Translations under genes and position numbers: made by a program
In this document: in pieces, positions 1 to 9,245 of the stretch
Layout: each line of letters starts with the position of its first letter
Numbering within the stretch: the first letter of the stretch is position 1
The notes under the pieces: generated by a model
What the model was told of the DNA's origin: nothing
What the model saw: the letters and a program-made list of their open reading frames with translations, nothing else
Databases searched by the model: none
DNA from: Maribacter sp. MJ134
Lineage (GTDB): Bacteria; Bacteroidota; Bacteroidia; Flavobacteriales; Flavobacteriaceae
Assembly: GCF_003970695.1 (NCBI RefSeq)
Contig: NZ_CP034570.1
Location: forward strand, 124,001-188,000
Reading direction: 5' to 3'
DNA: 64,000 bases

Positions 1-75
1 ACGAAAAAGACTTTCCCTCTTTCCCTTACTTGATCATACAACTATATAACAGCGCCAATTGAGCATACTTTTACT

Positions 76-1071
76 ATGATTAAAGATTTACTACATAAAA
101 GAATTTTAGTGCTAGACGGCGCCATGGGCACAATGCTGCAACGCTACAAGTTTACTGAGGATGATTTTCGCGGAGAACGTTTCAAAGAATGGGAACATCC
201 ACTGCAAGGAAATAATGACCTGTTATCTTTAACACAACCTGAGGCTATTGCCGAGGTGCATCGAAAATACTTTGCCGCTGGCGCAGATATAGTAGAAACC
301 AATACCTTTTCAGGTACAACCATCGCCATGGCAGATTATTATATGGAAGATTTGGTATATGAACTCAATTACGAATCAGCTAGAATCGCCAAAGAAGTGG
401 CAGACGAATTTACTTTAAAAGAACCGAACAAGCCACGCTTTGTCGCCGGTAGTATTGGTCCCACGAACAAAACGGCAAGTATGTCTCCAGATGTAAACGA
501 CCCAGGGTTCAGGGCCGTATCTTTCAATGACTTACGCATTGCCTACAAACAACAGGTAGAAGCGTTGCTAGATGGAGGTTCAGATATCCTTTTAGTAGAA
601 ACCATTTTCGATACATTAAATGCAAAGGCAGCCTTGTTCGCCATAGAAGAGGTAAAAGAAGAACGAAACATCGATGTGCCCATAATGGTCAGCGGCACTA
701 TAACCGACGCCTCGGGCAGAACCTTATCAGGGCAAACTGCGGAGGCGTTTTTAATATCCATATCACACATTCCTATTTTATCTGTCGGGTTTAATTGCGC
801 TTTAGGAGCTAGTCAATTGGTGCCCCATTTAGAGGTCATTTCCAATAAGTCTAATTATGCCATATCGGCACACCCAAATGCAGGATTACCCAATGCTTTT
901 GGCGAGTATGATGAGTCTCCCCAACAGATGGCAGCACAGATTAAAGAATACGCAGAAAAAGGATTGGTAAATATCGTTGGTGGTTGTTGCGGAACCACTC
1001 CGGAGCATATCGCTGCAATTGCTGAATTGGTCAGAGAATATGAACCAAGGTCGTTGTTCGTTACTCGTTAA
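76..1071 (+). CDS. metH: Methionine synthase, homocysteine-binding half (split MetH)
   Basis: This 331-residue protein is the homocysteine S-methyltransferase (Zn-binding) module of B12-dependent methionine synthase, which accepts the methyl group onto homocysteine. The N-terminal DGAMGTML motif (residues 14-21) and the three zinc cysteines, Cys241 in GFNCALGA and Cys304/Cys305 in VGGCCGTTP, are all present, so the module looks functional. It ends cleanly at a domain boundary. The other domains are in a second gene at 1450. The last codons (SLFVTR) are written in a CGTTGTTCGTT-type repeat shared with the start of the second half. The upstream region is cut by the window edge, so its promoter or any riboswitch cannot be judged. 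Confidence 0.93.
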   Translation: MIKDLLHKRILVLDGAMGTMLQRYKFTEDDFRGERFKEWEHPLQGNNDLLSLTQPEAIAEVHRKYFAAGADIVETNTFSGTTIAMADYYMEDLVYELNYESARIAKEVADEFTLKEPNKPRFVAGSIGPTNKTASMSPDVNDPGFRAVSFNDLRIAYKQQVEALLDGGSDILLVETIFDTLNAKAALFAIEEVKEERNIDVPIMVSGTITDASGRTLSGQTAEAFLISISHIPILSVGFNCALGASQLVPHLEVISNKSNYAISAHPNAGLPNAFGEYDESPQQMAAQIKEYAEKGLVNIVGGCCGTTPEHIAAIAELVREYEPRSLFVTR

Positions 1072-1493
1072 TAGTTTATCGTTGATTACTAAATAATTAA
1101 AATTGGATTATAAAGAATTAGATATTTGGGTTCAGTCAAGGAAATTGGTAAAAACGGTCTACGTTTTAACGAAGTCTTTTCCTAAGGATGAACAATTTTC
1201 ACTTACTTCTCAGATTAGAAGGTGCGTAGTTTCTGTTCCGTCTAATATTGCTGAGGGATGCGGTAGGCAATCTAATAAAGAAACAATACATTTTTTACAC
1301 ATAGCGAGAGGCTCACTTTTTGAGTTAGAAACCCAGTTGATTTTGGCTGACGATTTGAATTATATTTCTTCTGATTTGAAAACAGTTCTAGAGGAAATTG
1401 AAAGAGTTAAAAAATTGTTGAACGGATTCATTAATTATCACAAGAAATTATGAGCGCATTCAACGAACAACCAACAACGAACAACGGGCAACG
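1049..1493. repeat. Imperfect inverted repeats bracketing the four-helix-bundle gene
   Basis: The left copy (about 1051-1088) reads CGTTGTTCGTTACTCGTT and continues with further CGTT units. The right copy (1461-1493) is the reverse complement of the same kind of sequence, with CAACGAACAACC followed by ACAACGAACAACGGG. The copies lie at the 3' end of the first metH half and inside the first codons of the second, enclosing the small gene at 1103-1453. This suggests a mobile or duplicated segment placed between two metH parts. Confidence 0.6.
1103..1453 (+). CDS. Four-helix-bundle protein (S23 / 23S intervening-sequence protein family)
   Basis: This 116-residue helical protein has the hallmark stretch of the four-helix-bundle (S23/IVP) family: [17 protein letters not shown] (about residues 36-52), then a hydrophobic helix around [17 protein letters not shown]. 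Family members were first found in intervening sequences of 23S rRNA genes, and most have no established function. It starts with TTG at 1103, and its stop overlaps the ATG of the second metH half (ATGA at 1450-1453), so it is translationally coupled. Its position inside a split metH and the flanking inverted repeats point to insertion. No role in methionine synthesis is implied. Confidence 0.85.
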   Translation: MDYKELDIWVQSRKLVKTVYVLTKSFPKDEQFSLTSQIRRCVVSVPSNIAEGCGRQSNKETIHFLHIARGSLFELETQLILADDLNYISSDLKTVLEEIERVKKLLNGFINYHKKL

Positions 1494-4215
1494 TTTTTTA
1501 AAACTCTCTGGTCTAGAACCCCTTGTGGTTACCCCTGAAACAAATTTTATTAATGTAGGTGAGCGTACCAATGTCGCGGGTTCAAAAAAGTTTCTACGGC
1601 TTATCAAAGAAGAGAAGTTCGAGGAAGCGCTAGATGTGGCACGGCATCAAGTAGAAGGAGGAGCGCAAATCATCGATATTAATATGGATGATGGTTTGAT
1701 TGATGGTAAAGAAGCTATGGTCAAGTTCTTAAACCTAGTCATTGCAGAACCTGATATTGCTAGAGTTCCTATTATGATTGATAGCTCTAAATGGGAAATC
1801 ATTGAGGCGGGATTGCAAGTGGTGCAAGGTAAATGCGTTGTAAATTCAATAAGTCTCAAAGAAGGCGAACAAGAATTTATTCATCAAGCAAAACTGATTA
1901 AAAGGTATGGCGCGGCAGTCATTGTTATGGCTTTTGATGAGGTGGGTCAGGCAGATAATTATGAACGACGTATAGAAATCGCTAAGCGCTCTTATGTTAT
2001 TTTGGTAAACAAAGTTGGTTTACCAGCAGAGGATATTATTTTCGACTTAAATATTTTTCCGGTAGCTACAGGAATGGACGAGCATAAACGGAATGCGCTC
2101 GATTTTATAAACGCCACCAAATGGGTTCGCGAAAACTTACCACATTGTAGTGTAAGTGGTGGGGTAAGTAATGTTTCGTTTTCTTTTCGAGGGAATAACC
2201 CAGTACGAGAAGCCATGCATTCGGTATTCTTATATCATGCTATAAAAGCGGGAATGAATATGGGTATCGTTAACCCGACCATGTTAGAAGTTTATGATGA
2301 TATTCCTAAAGATTTACTAGAACACGTTGAAGACGTAATGCTTAATAGACGTGATGATGCTACAGAACGACTATTAGACTTTGCTGAGTCCGTAGTGGGG
2401 AAAGCAAAGGAGAGTAAGGTTGATTTATCTTGGCGTGAAGAGCCTTTACAAAATAGAATTACAAGAGCCTTGGTCAAAGGTATTGACCAATATATTACCG
2501 AAGATGTAGAAGAAGCTCGGCAAGCTGCTAACAAACCTATTGAGGTTATCGAGGGCAATTTAATGAAGGGTATGAATGTGGTAGGAGACCTTTTTGGTAG
2601 CGGAAAAATGTTTTTGCCTCAAGTTGTGAAGTCCGCACGTGTGATGAAAAAAGCAGTGGCGTATTTACTTCCATATATTGAAGAGGAGAAGTTAGCCAAC
2701 CCACAAGAAGGGGACACGGAAGGGAATGGTAAAATACTAATGGCGACTGTTAAGGGAGATGTTCATGATATTGGTAAAAATATTGTAAGTGTTGTCTTGG
2801 CTTGTAACAATTACGAGATTGTTGATTTAGGGGTCATGGTACCGCCCGAAAAAATAATTACAGCAGCTATTGAACATAACGTAGATGTCATAGGCTTAAG
2901 CGGATTAATTACACCGTCTTTAGATGAGATGGTGCATTTGGCAAAAGAAATGGAGCGCAAAAACTTTAAAGTGCCTTTATTAATAGGAGGTGCTACAACT
3001 AGTAAAGCGCACACTGCTGTTAAGATTGACCCCCAATATAGCCAAGCGGTAGTGCATGTAAATGATGCCTCTAGGGCGGTAACTGTAGTGGGTGATTTGC
3101 TACAAAAAGAAACATCTGACGGTTATAAAAAGACCATCAAAGAAGATTACGATGTATTCCGAGAGAAGTTCTTAGCGCGAACTAAAAAGAGAGAATATAA
3201 ATCGATACAAAAGGCTAGAGCCAATAAATTTAAAATAGATTGGAATACCACTGAAATTGTAAAACCTAATGAATTGGGAATTCAAATCATAGCAGATATG
3301 GATTTGGAAAAGTTGGTCCCGTTTATAGATTGGACACCTTTTTTTAGAAGTTGGGAACTCCATGGAAAATACCCCGATATTTTAACAGATAACGTAGTAG
3401 GCGTTCAAGCCACTGACTTATTCGCTGATGCTCAAAAGATGTTAAAAGAAATAGTTTTAGAAAAGAAACTGAAGGCAAAGGCCATTTTTGGATTGTTTGA
3501 AGTAAATACTATAAATGACGATGACATTGCCCTTCGACTACGCTCAAGGTTCGATGAAAATAGCGATGGATCCCTGAGCGGAGGCGAAGCGAGAGAGGGA
3601 ACTTTTAGAACCCTACGCCAACAACTCCAAAAAAGAGAAGGTGTTCCAGATTTTGCCCTAGCAGATTTTATTGCGCCAAAAGAAAGTGGTAAGCAAGATT
3701 ATATGGGCTGTTTTTGTGTTTCCACAGGATTTGGAACGGCCGAACTGGCTACAGCATATGAGAAAGATTTAGACGATTATAGTTCAATTATGATAAAAGC
3801 TTTAGCCGACCGTTTGGCAGAAGCTTTTGCAGAATATTTGCATAAAGAAGTTAGAACCAAACATTGGGGCTATGCGGCAAATGAAGATTTAAGTAATGAA
3901 GATTTAATAAAAGAATCTTATAAAGGAATTCGCCCTGCGCCAGGGTATCCTGCTTGTCCAGACCATCTAGAAAAGTTGACCATTTGGGAAATTCTCAAAG
4001 TAGAAGAAAAGATAGGAGTTGCATTAACTGAAAGTTTAGCCATGTGGCCTGCAGCGTCGGTAAGCGGATATTATTTTGGGAATGCAGAGGCTCGTTATTT
4101 CGGACTGGGAAAAATAAAAGAAGACCAAGTGGCAGATTTTGCAACTAGAAAGGGGATGTCTATTGCGGAAGCAACAAAATGGTTGGCTCCGAATATAGCA
4201 GATGACGCATCTTAG
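1450..4215 (+). CDS. metH: Methionine synthase, folate/B12/activation half (split MetH)
   Basis: This 921-residue protein carries the remaining three MetH domains: pterin-binding (about 25-290), cobalamin-binding with its helical cap (about 325-560), and the SAM-dependent reactivation domain (about 600-920). The cobalt ligand His439 lies in [10 protein letters not shown], and [12 protein letters not shown] (about 828-839) is the SAM-binding motif of the activation domain. It transfers methyl from methyltetrahydrofolate to B12 and then to homocysteine held by the partner protein at 76-1071. Two oddities are seen. The first residues ([11 protein letters not shown]) are encoded by the CAACGAACAACC repeat. 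About 20 residues near 694-715 are encoded by a palindromic repeat absent from the MetH sequences I recall. Confidence 0.93.
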   Translation: MSAFNEQPTTNNGQRFLKLSGLEPLVVTPETNFINVGERTNVAGSKKFLRLIKEEKFEEALDVARHQVEGGAQIIDINMDDGLIDGKEAMVKFLNLVIAEPDIARVPIMIDSSKWEIIEAGLQVVQGKCVVNSISLKEGEQEFIHQAKLIKRYGAAVIVMAFDEVGQADNYERRIEIAKRSYVILVNKVGLPAEDIIFDLNIFPVATGMDEHKRNALDFINATKWVRENLPHCSVSGGVSNVSFSFRGNNPVREAMHSVFLYHAIKAGMNMGIVNPTMLEVYDDIPKDLLEHVEDVMLNRRDDATERLLDFAESVVGKAKESKVDLSWREEPLQNRITRALVKGIDQYITEDVEEARQAANKPIEVIEGNLMKGMNVVGDLFGSGKMFLPQVVKSARVMKKAVAYLLPYIEEEKLANPQEGDTEGNGKILMATVKGDVHDIGKNIVSVVLACNNYEIVDLGVMVPPEKIITAAIEHNVDVIGLSGLITPSLDEMVHLAKEMERKNFKVPLLIGGATTSKAHTAVKIDPQYSQAVVHVNDASRAVTVVGDLLQKETSDGYKKTIKEDYDVFREKFLARTKKREYKSIQKARANKFKIDWNTTEIVKPNELGIQIIADMDLEKLVPFIDWTPFFRSWELHGKYPDILTDNVVGVQATDLFADAQKMLKEIVLEKKLKAKAIFGLFEVNTINDDDIALRLRSRFDENSDGSLSGGEAREGTFRTLRQQLQKREGVPDFALADFIAPKESGKQDYMGCFCVSTGFGTAELATAYEKDLDDYSSIMIKALADRLAEAFAEYLHKEVRTKHWGYAANEDLSNEDLIKESYKGIRPAPGYPACPDHLEKLTIWEILKVEEKIGVALTESLAMWPAASVSGYYFGNAEARYFGLGKIKEDQVADFATRKGMSIAEATKWLAPNIADDAS
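3531..3591. repeat. REP-like palindrome inside the metH reading frame
   Basis: Two arms, CCTTCGACTACGCTCAAGG (3531-3549) and CCCTGAGCGGAGGCGAAGC (3572-3590), are inverted copies of each other with about 16 of 19 matches. They flank a 22-bp loop. They belong to the CTTCGACT-CGCTCAG class of dispersed repeats common in Flavobacteriaceae intergenic DNA; a related half copy sits at 4325-4345. Here the unit lies in frame within the activation domain, encoding about 20 polar residues ([12 protein letters not shown] and flanks) between two conserved segments. Confidence 0.7.
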
Positions 4216-4470
4216 TCACCAAAGGGGGAAGTACTTTCTGTTAAAAGGAAGTTTTTGAATAGATTTAAAAATGAGAAAATGATTTGCGTTAGGGATTGAG
4301 GTATTGTTGGAGCTCTTTTAGTGGCTCGCTGAGCAAAGTCGAAGTGAACAACTGAAAAGCGACTATCGAAAGCCCGACCTTTAGGTAACGCCCAAATAAA
4401 TAAAAGAAATAACATCATATAAAACCGCCCGTGTTAAAGTTCCCCCATTGGGGGATAGGGGGCAAGGCCT
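4216..4470. repeat. metH-metF intergenic region with dispersed repeat fragments
   Basis: This 255-bp gap holds no gene. It contains a half-copy of the CGCTGAG-GTCGAAG repeat at 4325-4345 and a perfect hairpin TCCCCC-ATT-GGGGGA at 4441-4455, only 15 bp before the metF start, followed by GGGGGC. The G-rich block could affect metF translation, but there is no T-tract, so it is not an evident terminator. Confidence 0.5.
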
Positions 4471-5424
4471 ATGAAAGTAACAGACCACATAAAGAAAGCA
4501 AAAGGAGAGACGCTTTTCAGTTTTGAAATTATTCCACCTGTCAAAGGGCGAAATATACAAGAGTTGTATAATAATATAGACCCGTTAATGGAATTTAAGC
4601 CACCTTTTATTGATGTTACTACTTCTAGGGAAGAGTATGTGTACATCGACAGGGATGGTCTTTTGGATAAAAAATTGACACGTATGCGCCCGGGTACAGT
4701 TGGTATTTGTGCATCCATTAAACATAAGTATGATGTGGATACTGTACCCCATGTGCTTTGCGGAGGTTTTACAAAGGAAGAAACGGAATATTTATTGGTG
4801 GACTGTCACTATTTAGGTATTGATAATGTTATGGCGTTAAGGGGTGATGCTATGCGCGAGGAAAAGTATTTCGAGGCAACAAAAGGGGGACATCCGTACG
4901 CAACCAGTTTAGTTAAGCAGATTCAGGATTTGAATTGTGGAAAGTATTTACACGAGGTCATAGAAACGGACGACTGTGCCGATTTTTGCATTGGTGTAGC
5001 GGGGTACCCGGAAAAACACCTAGAAGCCCCGTCGTTAAAAACGGATTTAAAACGGCTAAAGGAAAAGGTGGATGCTGGCGCGGATTATGTGGTTACCCAA
5101 ATGTTTTTTGATAACAAGAAGTACTTTGAATTTGTAGCGGCAGCAAAGAATATGGGTATTGATGTGCCTATTGTTCCAGGGATAAAGCCTATAGCCGTAA
5201 AGCGACATTTACAGCTATTGCCCCAGGTTTTCCGTATAGATTTGCCGCAAGATTTAATAGATGCCGTGGAAGATTGTGGTACGAATAAAGAAGTACGGCA
5301 GGTAGGGATTGAATGGGCCATACAGCAGTCTAAGGAACTTAAGGAAGCTGGGGTGCCGGTATTGCATTACTATTCGATGGGTAAATCGGATAATATTAAG
5401 GCAATAGCTAAGACCATATTTTAA
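4471..5424 (+). CDS. metF: 5,10-methylenetetrahydrofolate reductase
   Basis: This 317-residue flavoprotein (TIM barrel) reduces methylene-THF to methyl-THF, the methyl donor for the MetH pair just upstream. Family features are FSFEIIPP near the N-terminus (catalytic Glu), the ALRGD motif of the FAD-binding region (about residue 125) and the ADYVVTQMFFDN substrate segment (about 205). Length is normal for bacterial MetF. Placement after metH on the same strand fits a methionine-cycle unit, although a 255-bp repeat-bearing gap separates them and metF may have its own promoter. Confidence 0.95.
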   Translation: MKVTDHIKKAKGETLFSFEIIPPVKGRNIQELYNNIDPLMEFKPPFIDVTTSREEYVYIDRDGLLDKKLTRMRPGTVGICASIKHKYDVDTVPHVLCGGFTKEETEYLLVDCHYLGIDNVMALRGDAMREEKYFEATKGGHPYATSLVKQIQDLNCGKYLHEVIETDDCADFCIGVAGYPEKHLEAPSLKTDLKRLKEKVDAGADYVVTQMFFDNKKYFEFVAAAKNMGIDVPIVPGIKPIAVKRHLQLLPQVFRIDLPQDLIDAVEDCGTNKEVRQVGIEWAIQQSKELKEAGVPVLHYYSMGKSDNIKAIAKTIF

Positions 5425-5544
5425 TAGACTGTAACGCGATAATGGTAAAATTCCTTAAGGGGTTGGATGTATGTTGCTGATACGGCCAACTTAAAATGGA
5501 AACTCCTGACCGCTAATGCCTTCTTTTTTCTACTTTTACATCCC

Positions 5545-6645
5545 ATGAAGTCTAAACTCTTTAGCTGCCTACTTTTATGTGTCGTTTTTTGTTCTTCTCA
5601 GGATAACAAGGAGTTAAAGAAATACACCTTAGATGCCAATCAATTCTATGGTTCCATATTATTACACAACCCAGATATTTCTCACCTCATTAACAACCAC
5701 CCCGGAGGGGTCATTTTAAGTTATAATAGGAAGACCTATGGTGCTAAAGAGTGGGAGGAGTTATATAATTATCCCGATTATGGCGCTTCGTTTATATATC
5801 AGGATATGAACGATGAGACCTTGGGAAAAAACTATGGTATTTATGCGCACTATAACTTTTATTTCTTAAAACGCAATGTGCAGTTTAGAGTGGGTCAGGG
5901 AATTGCTTACACGACAAATCCTTACGATAGAGAAACGAATTTTAGAAATAATGCCTATGGTTCGGACTTCTTAAGCTCCACCTATTTAATGCTGAACTAT
6001 CATAAAGAAAACGTGTTCAAAGGTCTTGGTTTTAAGACGGGAATTGCCGTAATCCATTATTCCAATGCTAATTTTAGGGCACCTAATACATCTACGAATA
6101 CGTTTGCTTTAAACGCAGGTGTTACTTATGATTTGGACAGTGGAAAGGAAATAGCCTATTTGAAAAGTGAAGATAAACCAAAAATCAAGGAGCCTGTTAA
6201 ATATAATTTGGTTTTACGTGGTGGACTTAACGAAAGCGATGTCATAGGCTCCGGGCAATACGGATTTTTAATACTATCCGGATACGCAGATAAAAGGCTG
6301 GGTAGAAAAAGTGCTGTACAATTCGGGGCAGATATTTTTTTCTCAAATTTCTTGAAGGAGTTGATTCGCTTTCAGGCGACCTCTTTTCCGGAGATGGATG
6401 TAAATTTGGATGATGACTATAAACGCATAGGGCTGTTCGTAGGCCATGAACTATTCATTAATAGTATGAGTATTGTAACGCAGTTAGGTTACTATGTGTA
6501 TTATCCTTTTGATTTCGAAGGACGGGTATATAATAGAGTAGGGCTAAAGAGGTATTTTGGAGACAAGGTATTTGGAGCCGTAACTTTAAAGTCGCACGGA
6601 GCCGCAGCGGAAGCGGTGGAGTTTGGTTTGGGAATTAGATTTTAG
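5545..6645 (+). CDS. Acyloxyacyl hydrolase / lipid A deacylase-like outer-membrane protein
   Basis: I place the start at the ATG at 5545 because a signal peptide (MKSKLFSCLLLCVVFCSSQ) begins there; an in-frame ATG at 5467 would bury it. The mature part is a run of alternating beta-strand-like segments typical of an outer-membrane barrel. HYSNAN (His171, Ser173 from this start) matches the catalytic His-x-Ser of PagL-type lipid A 3-O-deacylases, which remove an acyl chain from lipid A in the outer membrane. At 366 residues it is much longer than PagL, as in other Bacteroidota acyloxyacyl hydrolases. The substrate is inferred from the motif only. Confidence 0.8.
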   Translation: MKSKLFSCLLLCVVFCSSQDNKELKKYTLDANQFYGSILLHNPDISHLINNHPGGVILSYNRKTYGAKEWEELYNYPDYGASFIYQDMNDETLGKNYGIYAHYNFYFLKRNVQFRVGQGIAYTTNPYDRETNFRNNAYGSDFLSSTYLMLNYHKENVFKGLGFKTGIAVIHYSNANFRAPNTSTNTFALNAGVTYDLDSGKEIAYLKSEDKPKIKEPVKYNLVLRGGLNESDVIGSGQYGFLILSGYADKRLGRKSAVQFGADIFFSNFLKELIRFQATSFPEMDVNLDDDYKRIGLFVGHELFINSMSIVTQLGYYVYYPFDFEGRVYNRVGLKRYFGDKVFGAVTLKSHGAAAEAVEFGLGIRF

Positions 6646-6666
6646 GAATAGCGATAAGAATTTTAG

Positions 6667-7470
6667 ATGCTAAACGAGAACATAATCTTATTTAGAAAGG
6701 TGTTAAGCTTCAATTGGAAGGCTAATGTGCTGTTTTTAAGTTTGATAATTTTACTATTTTCATGTAATACTGAAAATGCTCCGGATTGCTTGCAAAATTC
6801 GGGCGATTTGGTCCGGGTAGAAGTCTCACTTCCGGGATTTGATAAAATAACGGTTTTTGAAAAGGTGGCTTTGGTATTGAAACAAGGTACAGAACAGAAG
6901 GTGGAGATAGAAACGGGGGAATTTCTTTTAGACGAAGTTAGCGCAAGGGTAGAAGGAGATAGATTAATAGTGAGAAATGATAATGGATGCAACCTATTTC
7001 GCGAGTATGGCCTAACTACGGTTTACGTTACGGCGCCCAACATTACAGAGATACGGAGTAGTACCGGTTTGTTGATCAGTAGCGATGGTACCCTGAGCTA
7101 TCCAAATCTGAATTTGTTCTCCGAAAGCTTTCTAAACCCTGAAACGGAAACTACAGATGGTTCTTTTGATTTGGACTTGAACGCTACAAGCGTTAGTGTG
7201 GTGGTCAACGGAATTGCCTATTTCAAATTAAGTGGTACGGCAGAAAATTTGAACCTCAATATAGCTGCGGGAGATTCTAGAATAGAGGCAGAAAACTTAG
7301 TTGCCCAAAATGTAAATGTTAATCATAGGGGTACCAACGATATGTTGGTAAATCCGCAATTGGCGCTACGTGGAATCATCCGTGGCACGGGTGATGTCAT
7401 TAGTTTTAACAGGCCGGCTACAGTTGCTGTAGAAGAGATTTTTAATGGGCGATTAGTGTTTAGGGAATGA
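6667..7470 (+). CDS. Head GIN domain (DUF2807) lipoprotein
   Basis: The predicted 267-residue protein has a lipoprotein signal ending in LLFSC (Cys at about residue 33), followed by a repetitive beta-strand region (TVYVTAPNITEIRSSTG, LNLNIAAGDSRIEAENL) typical of putative auto-transporter adhesin head GIN / DUF2807 proteins of Bacteroidota. These are predicted surface or periplasmic beta-solenoids of unknown function. The stop overlaps the start of the next gene (ATGA at 7467-7470), so the two are likely co-translated. The start is uncertain by a few codons; a nearer ATG is not available before the lipobox. Confidence 0.8.
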   Translation: MLNENIILFRKVLSFNWKANVLFLSLIILLFSCNTENAPDCLQNSGDLVRVEVSLPGFDKITVFEKVALVLKQGTEQKVEIETGEFLLDEVSARVEGDRLIVRNDNGCNLFREYGLTTVYVTAPNITEIRSSTGLLISSDGTLSYPNLNLFSESFLNPETETTDGSFDLDLNATSVSVVVNGIAYFKLSGTAENLNLNIAAGDSRIEAENLVAQNVNVNHRGTNDMLVNPQLALRGIIRGTGDVISFNRPATVAVEEIFNGRLVFRE

Positions 7471-8603
7471 ATCCTGTCCTCAAATACCTGAAGCATCTTT
7501 TTGCTGGCCAACGCATATTAGGCAATGAATCCGCGCTCAATGGTCTGGTAAAAGCGGACGGTCTACTGCAGGATTTAATTGACGATAAAAAGATTCCCGG
7601 TTTAGCAATCTCGGTGCGCAAAGAAGGACAACCAATACTGCAAAAAGGCTATGGCTATTCGGACTTGGATAACAAAGTTTATGTTGACCCAAAGGCGACA
7701 ATTTTCCGAATTGCAAGTGTCTCAAAACCAATAGCTGCAACAGCTCTTGCCCACATGGTCAAGGACGGACACATAAATTTGGACCAGTCGTTTTACCAAT
7801 ATGTACCCTATTTTCCCAAAAAAGAATGGGATTTTACCATAAGGCAATTGGCGGGACATACCGCTGGGTTACGTTCTTATCGGGGCATGGAATATGCACT
7901 GAATAAACCCTTTACCATAAAAGAGAGCCTGGAGATTTTCAAGAATGATGCATTACAGTTTAAACCGGGAGCGGCCTATCATTATAACAGCTTTGACTGG
8001 GTGTTGATTTCCCTTGCAATGCAAGAGGCCAGTGGCATTCCTTTTGAGAATTACGTGCAAGAAAAGGTTTTGGGTCCCTTAGGAATGACCAATACCTATA
8101 TTCCAGAACGGCAGCAAGGGGAAAAACATACAACAGATCATGCATCAAATAACAAGGTTTTAACTGTTCCGGACGAGGCGCGGGTAACTTCCTTTTATTC
8201 CAAGAACCGATTTGGCTTTCGAAAAGCTATAGAAGTAAATAATTTCTATAAACTGGCCGGAGGCGGTTATTTGTCCACTGTGGAGGATATAGCAAAATTG
8301 GGGCAAGCGTATTTGGAAGGCACGGTCATGGATAGTGAAATTTTATCTCAATTTACTACCATGGAAACGATTAACGGAACACCCACTTATTACGGGTTGG
8401 GCTGGCAGGTAAGTCAAGATAAAAAGGGCAGGCCTTACTTCGGCCATGTAGGAAATGGAGTGGGCGGCTACGCTAATTTCTATGTGTACCCGGAAGAGCA
8501 GATGGTATTCGCCATTTTAATAAATTGTACCGACCCTAAAGTTCAAGGGCAGTTAGACGAGGTAATAGAAACATTGGTCTCAATATATGCTAGTTCTGCA
8601 TAA
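7467..8603 (+). CDS. Serine hydrolase, beta-lactamase (class C-like) family
   Basis: This 378-residue beta-lactamase/DD-peptidase-fold protein has Ser84-Val-Ser-Lys87 (SxxK nucleophile), a Tyr-Asn-Ser motif in YHYNSFDW (about residue 164), and HVGNGVGG (about 326) in the position of the KTG box. Family members are esterases, D-aminopeptidases or DD-carboxypeptidases, and true beta-lactamase activity is unusual. There is no clear signal peptide, so it may act in the cytoplasm, or its true start may differ. It overlaps the DUF2807 lipoprotein gene by 4 bp. Confidence 0.88.
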   Translation: MNPVLKYLKHLFAGQRILGNESALNGLVKADGLLQDLIDDKKIPGLAISVRKEGQPILQKGYGYSDLDNKVYVDPKATIFRIASVSKPIAATALAHMVKDGHINLDQSFYQYVPYFPKKEWDFTIRQLAGHTAGLRSYRGMEYALNKPFTIKESLEIFKNDALQFKPGAAYHYNSFDWVLISLAMQEASGIPFENYVQEKVLGPLGMTNTYIPERQQGEKHTTDHASNNKVLTVPDEARVTSFYSKNRFGFRKAIEVNNFYKLAGGGYLSTVEDIAKLGQAYLEGTVMDSEILSQFTTMETINGTPTYYGLGWQVSQDKKGRPYFGHVGNGVGGYANFYVYPEEQMVFAILINCTDPKVQGQLDEVIETLVSIYASSA

Positions 8604-8671
8604 TGCTGCGAATAGTAATAACGCGTCTTTTTTAAAATCCTAAAAATTTATTAAACTGGTCTTATTTCATT

Positions 8672-8699
8672 TTTGTTTAATCAAAATATTTTAACTTTA
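8672..8699 (+). promoter_or_regulatory. Candidate Bacteroidota promoter
   Basis: TTTG at 8672-8675 and TAACTTTA at 8692-8699 approximate the -33 TTTG and -7 TAnnTTTG elements, with 16 bp between them, upstream of the gene at 8715. The final base of the -7 box deviates and the start codon is very close, so support is modest. Confidence 0.35.
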
Positions 8700-8714
8700 A
8701 ACAAAAATTAAAAT

Positions 8715-9173
8715 ATGAAAATAGGTAAGCCACTTTTAGTATTAGTTTTAATCGCGTTTTGTTCATCGAACATTACAGCACAGGAAATAACTGTTTTCCA
8801 AGGAATGTGGGGCGATGAATTTTATAAGGATAAGGAAAAAATCTCTTGGAAGGAATTTGGTATGGCCATGGATTCCAATCCCGCTTCGGAAGCATACTGG
8901 TCAAAATCTAAAAAGCAATATGGCGTAACCTTTGCTGCGGCCACGGCCAATCTAGGTTTCGGTATATGGTATTTAGTGAATGATAATGCCGATAAGAGTA
9001 CCACGGCGCCAATAGTTGGTTTTGCTAGTACGGCCGTAGTTGGTTCTATATTCTATTGTTTGGCGAGCAAAAATAAAAAGAACGCTATTTTAGAATTTAA
9101 CGATAGCCTAGGTAAGACAACATATAGGCTTGTGCCATCGCAACAAGGGGTTGGTTTGGCGTTGAAGTTTTAA
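8715..9173 (+). CDS. Hypothetical secreted/membrane protein
   Basis: I do not recognise this 152-residue protein. It has a signal peptide (MKIGKPLLVLVLIAFCSSNITAQ), then a polar region and two hydrophobic segments at about residues 74-92 and 95-115 that could span the inner membrane, and ends in a short beta-like tail. It stands alone with a possible promoter just upstream. Its codon use looks like that of its neighbours, and no catalytic motif is seen. Confidence 0.7.
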   Translation: MKIGKPLLVLVLIAFCSSNITAQEITVFQGMWGDEFYKDKEKISWKEFGMAMDSNPASEAYWSKSKKQYGVTFAAATANLGFGIWYLVNDNADKSTTAPIVGFASTAVVGSIFYCLASKNKKNAILEFNDSLGKTTYRLVPSQQGVGLALKF

Positions 9174-9245
9174 TTATTTAATAACCCTTCAGAAGGTTAA
9201 AGGGATATGTTTTATTTTTAAGGAGCGTAATATAATCTCCTTATC

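Noticed and set aside
1-75. SAM or cobalamin riboswitch before metH
   Set aside because: Only 75 bases are visible and they show neither signature; an element further upstream cannot be excluded.
76-4215. metH as a frameshifted or disrupted pseudogene
   Set aside because: The split falls at a domain boundary, both parts keep all catalytic ligands, and separate metH halves are common in Flavobacteriaceae.
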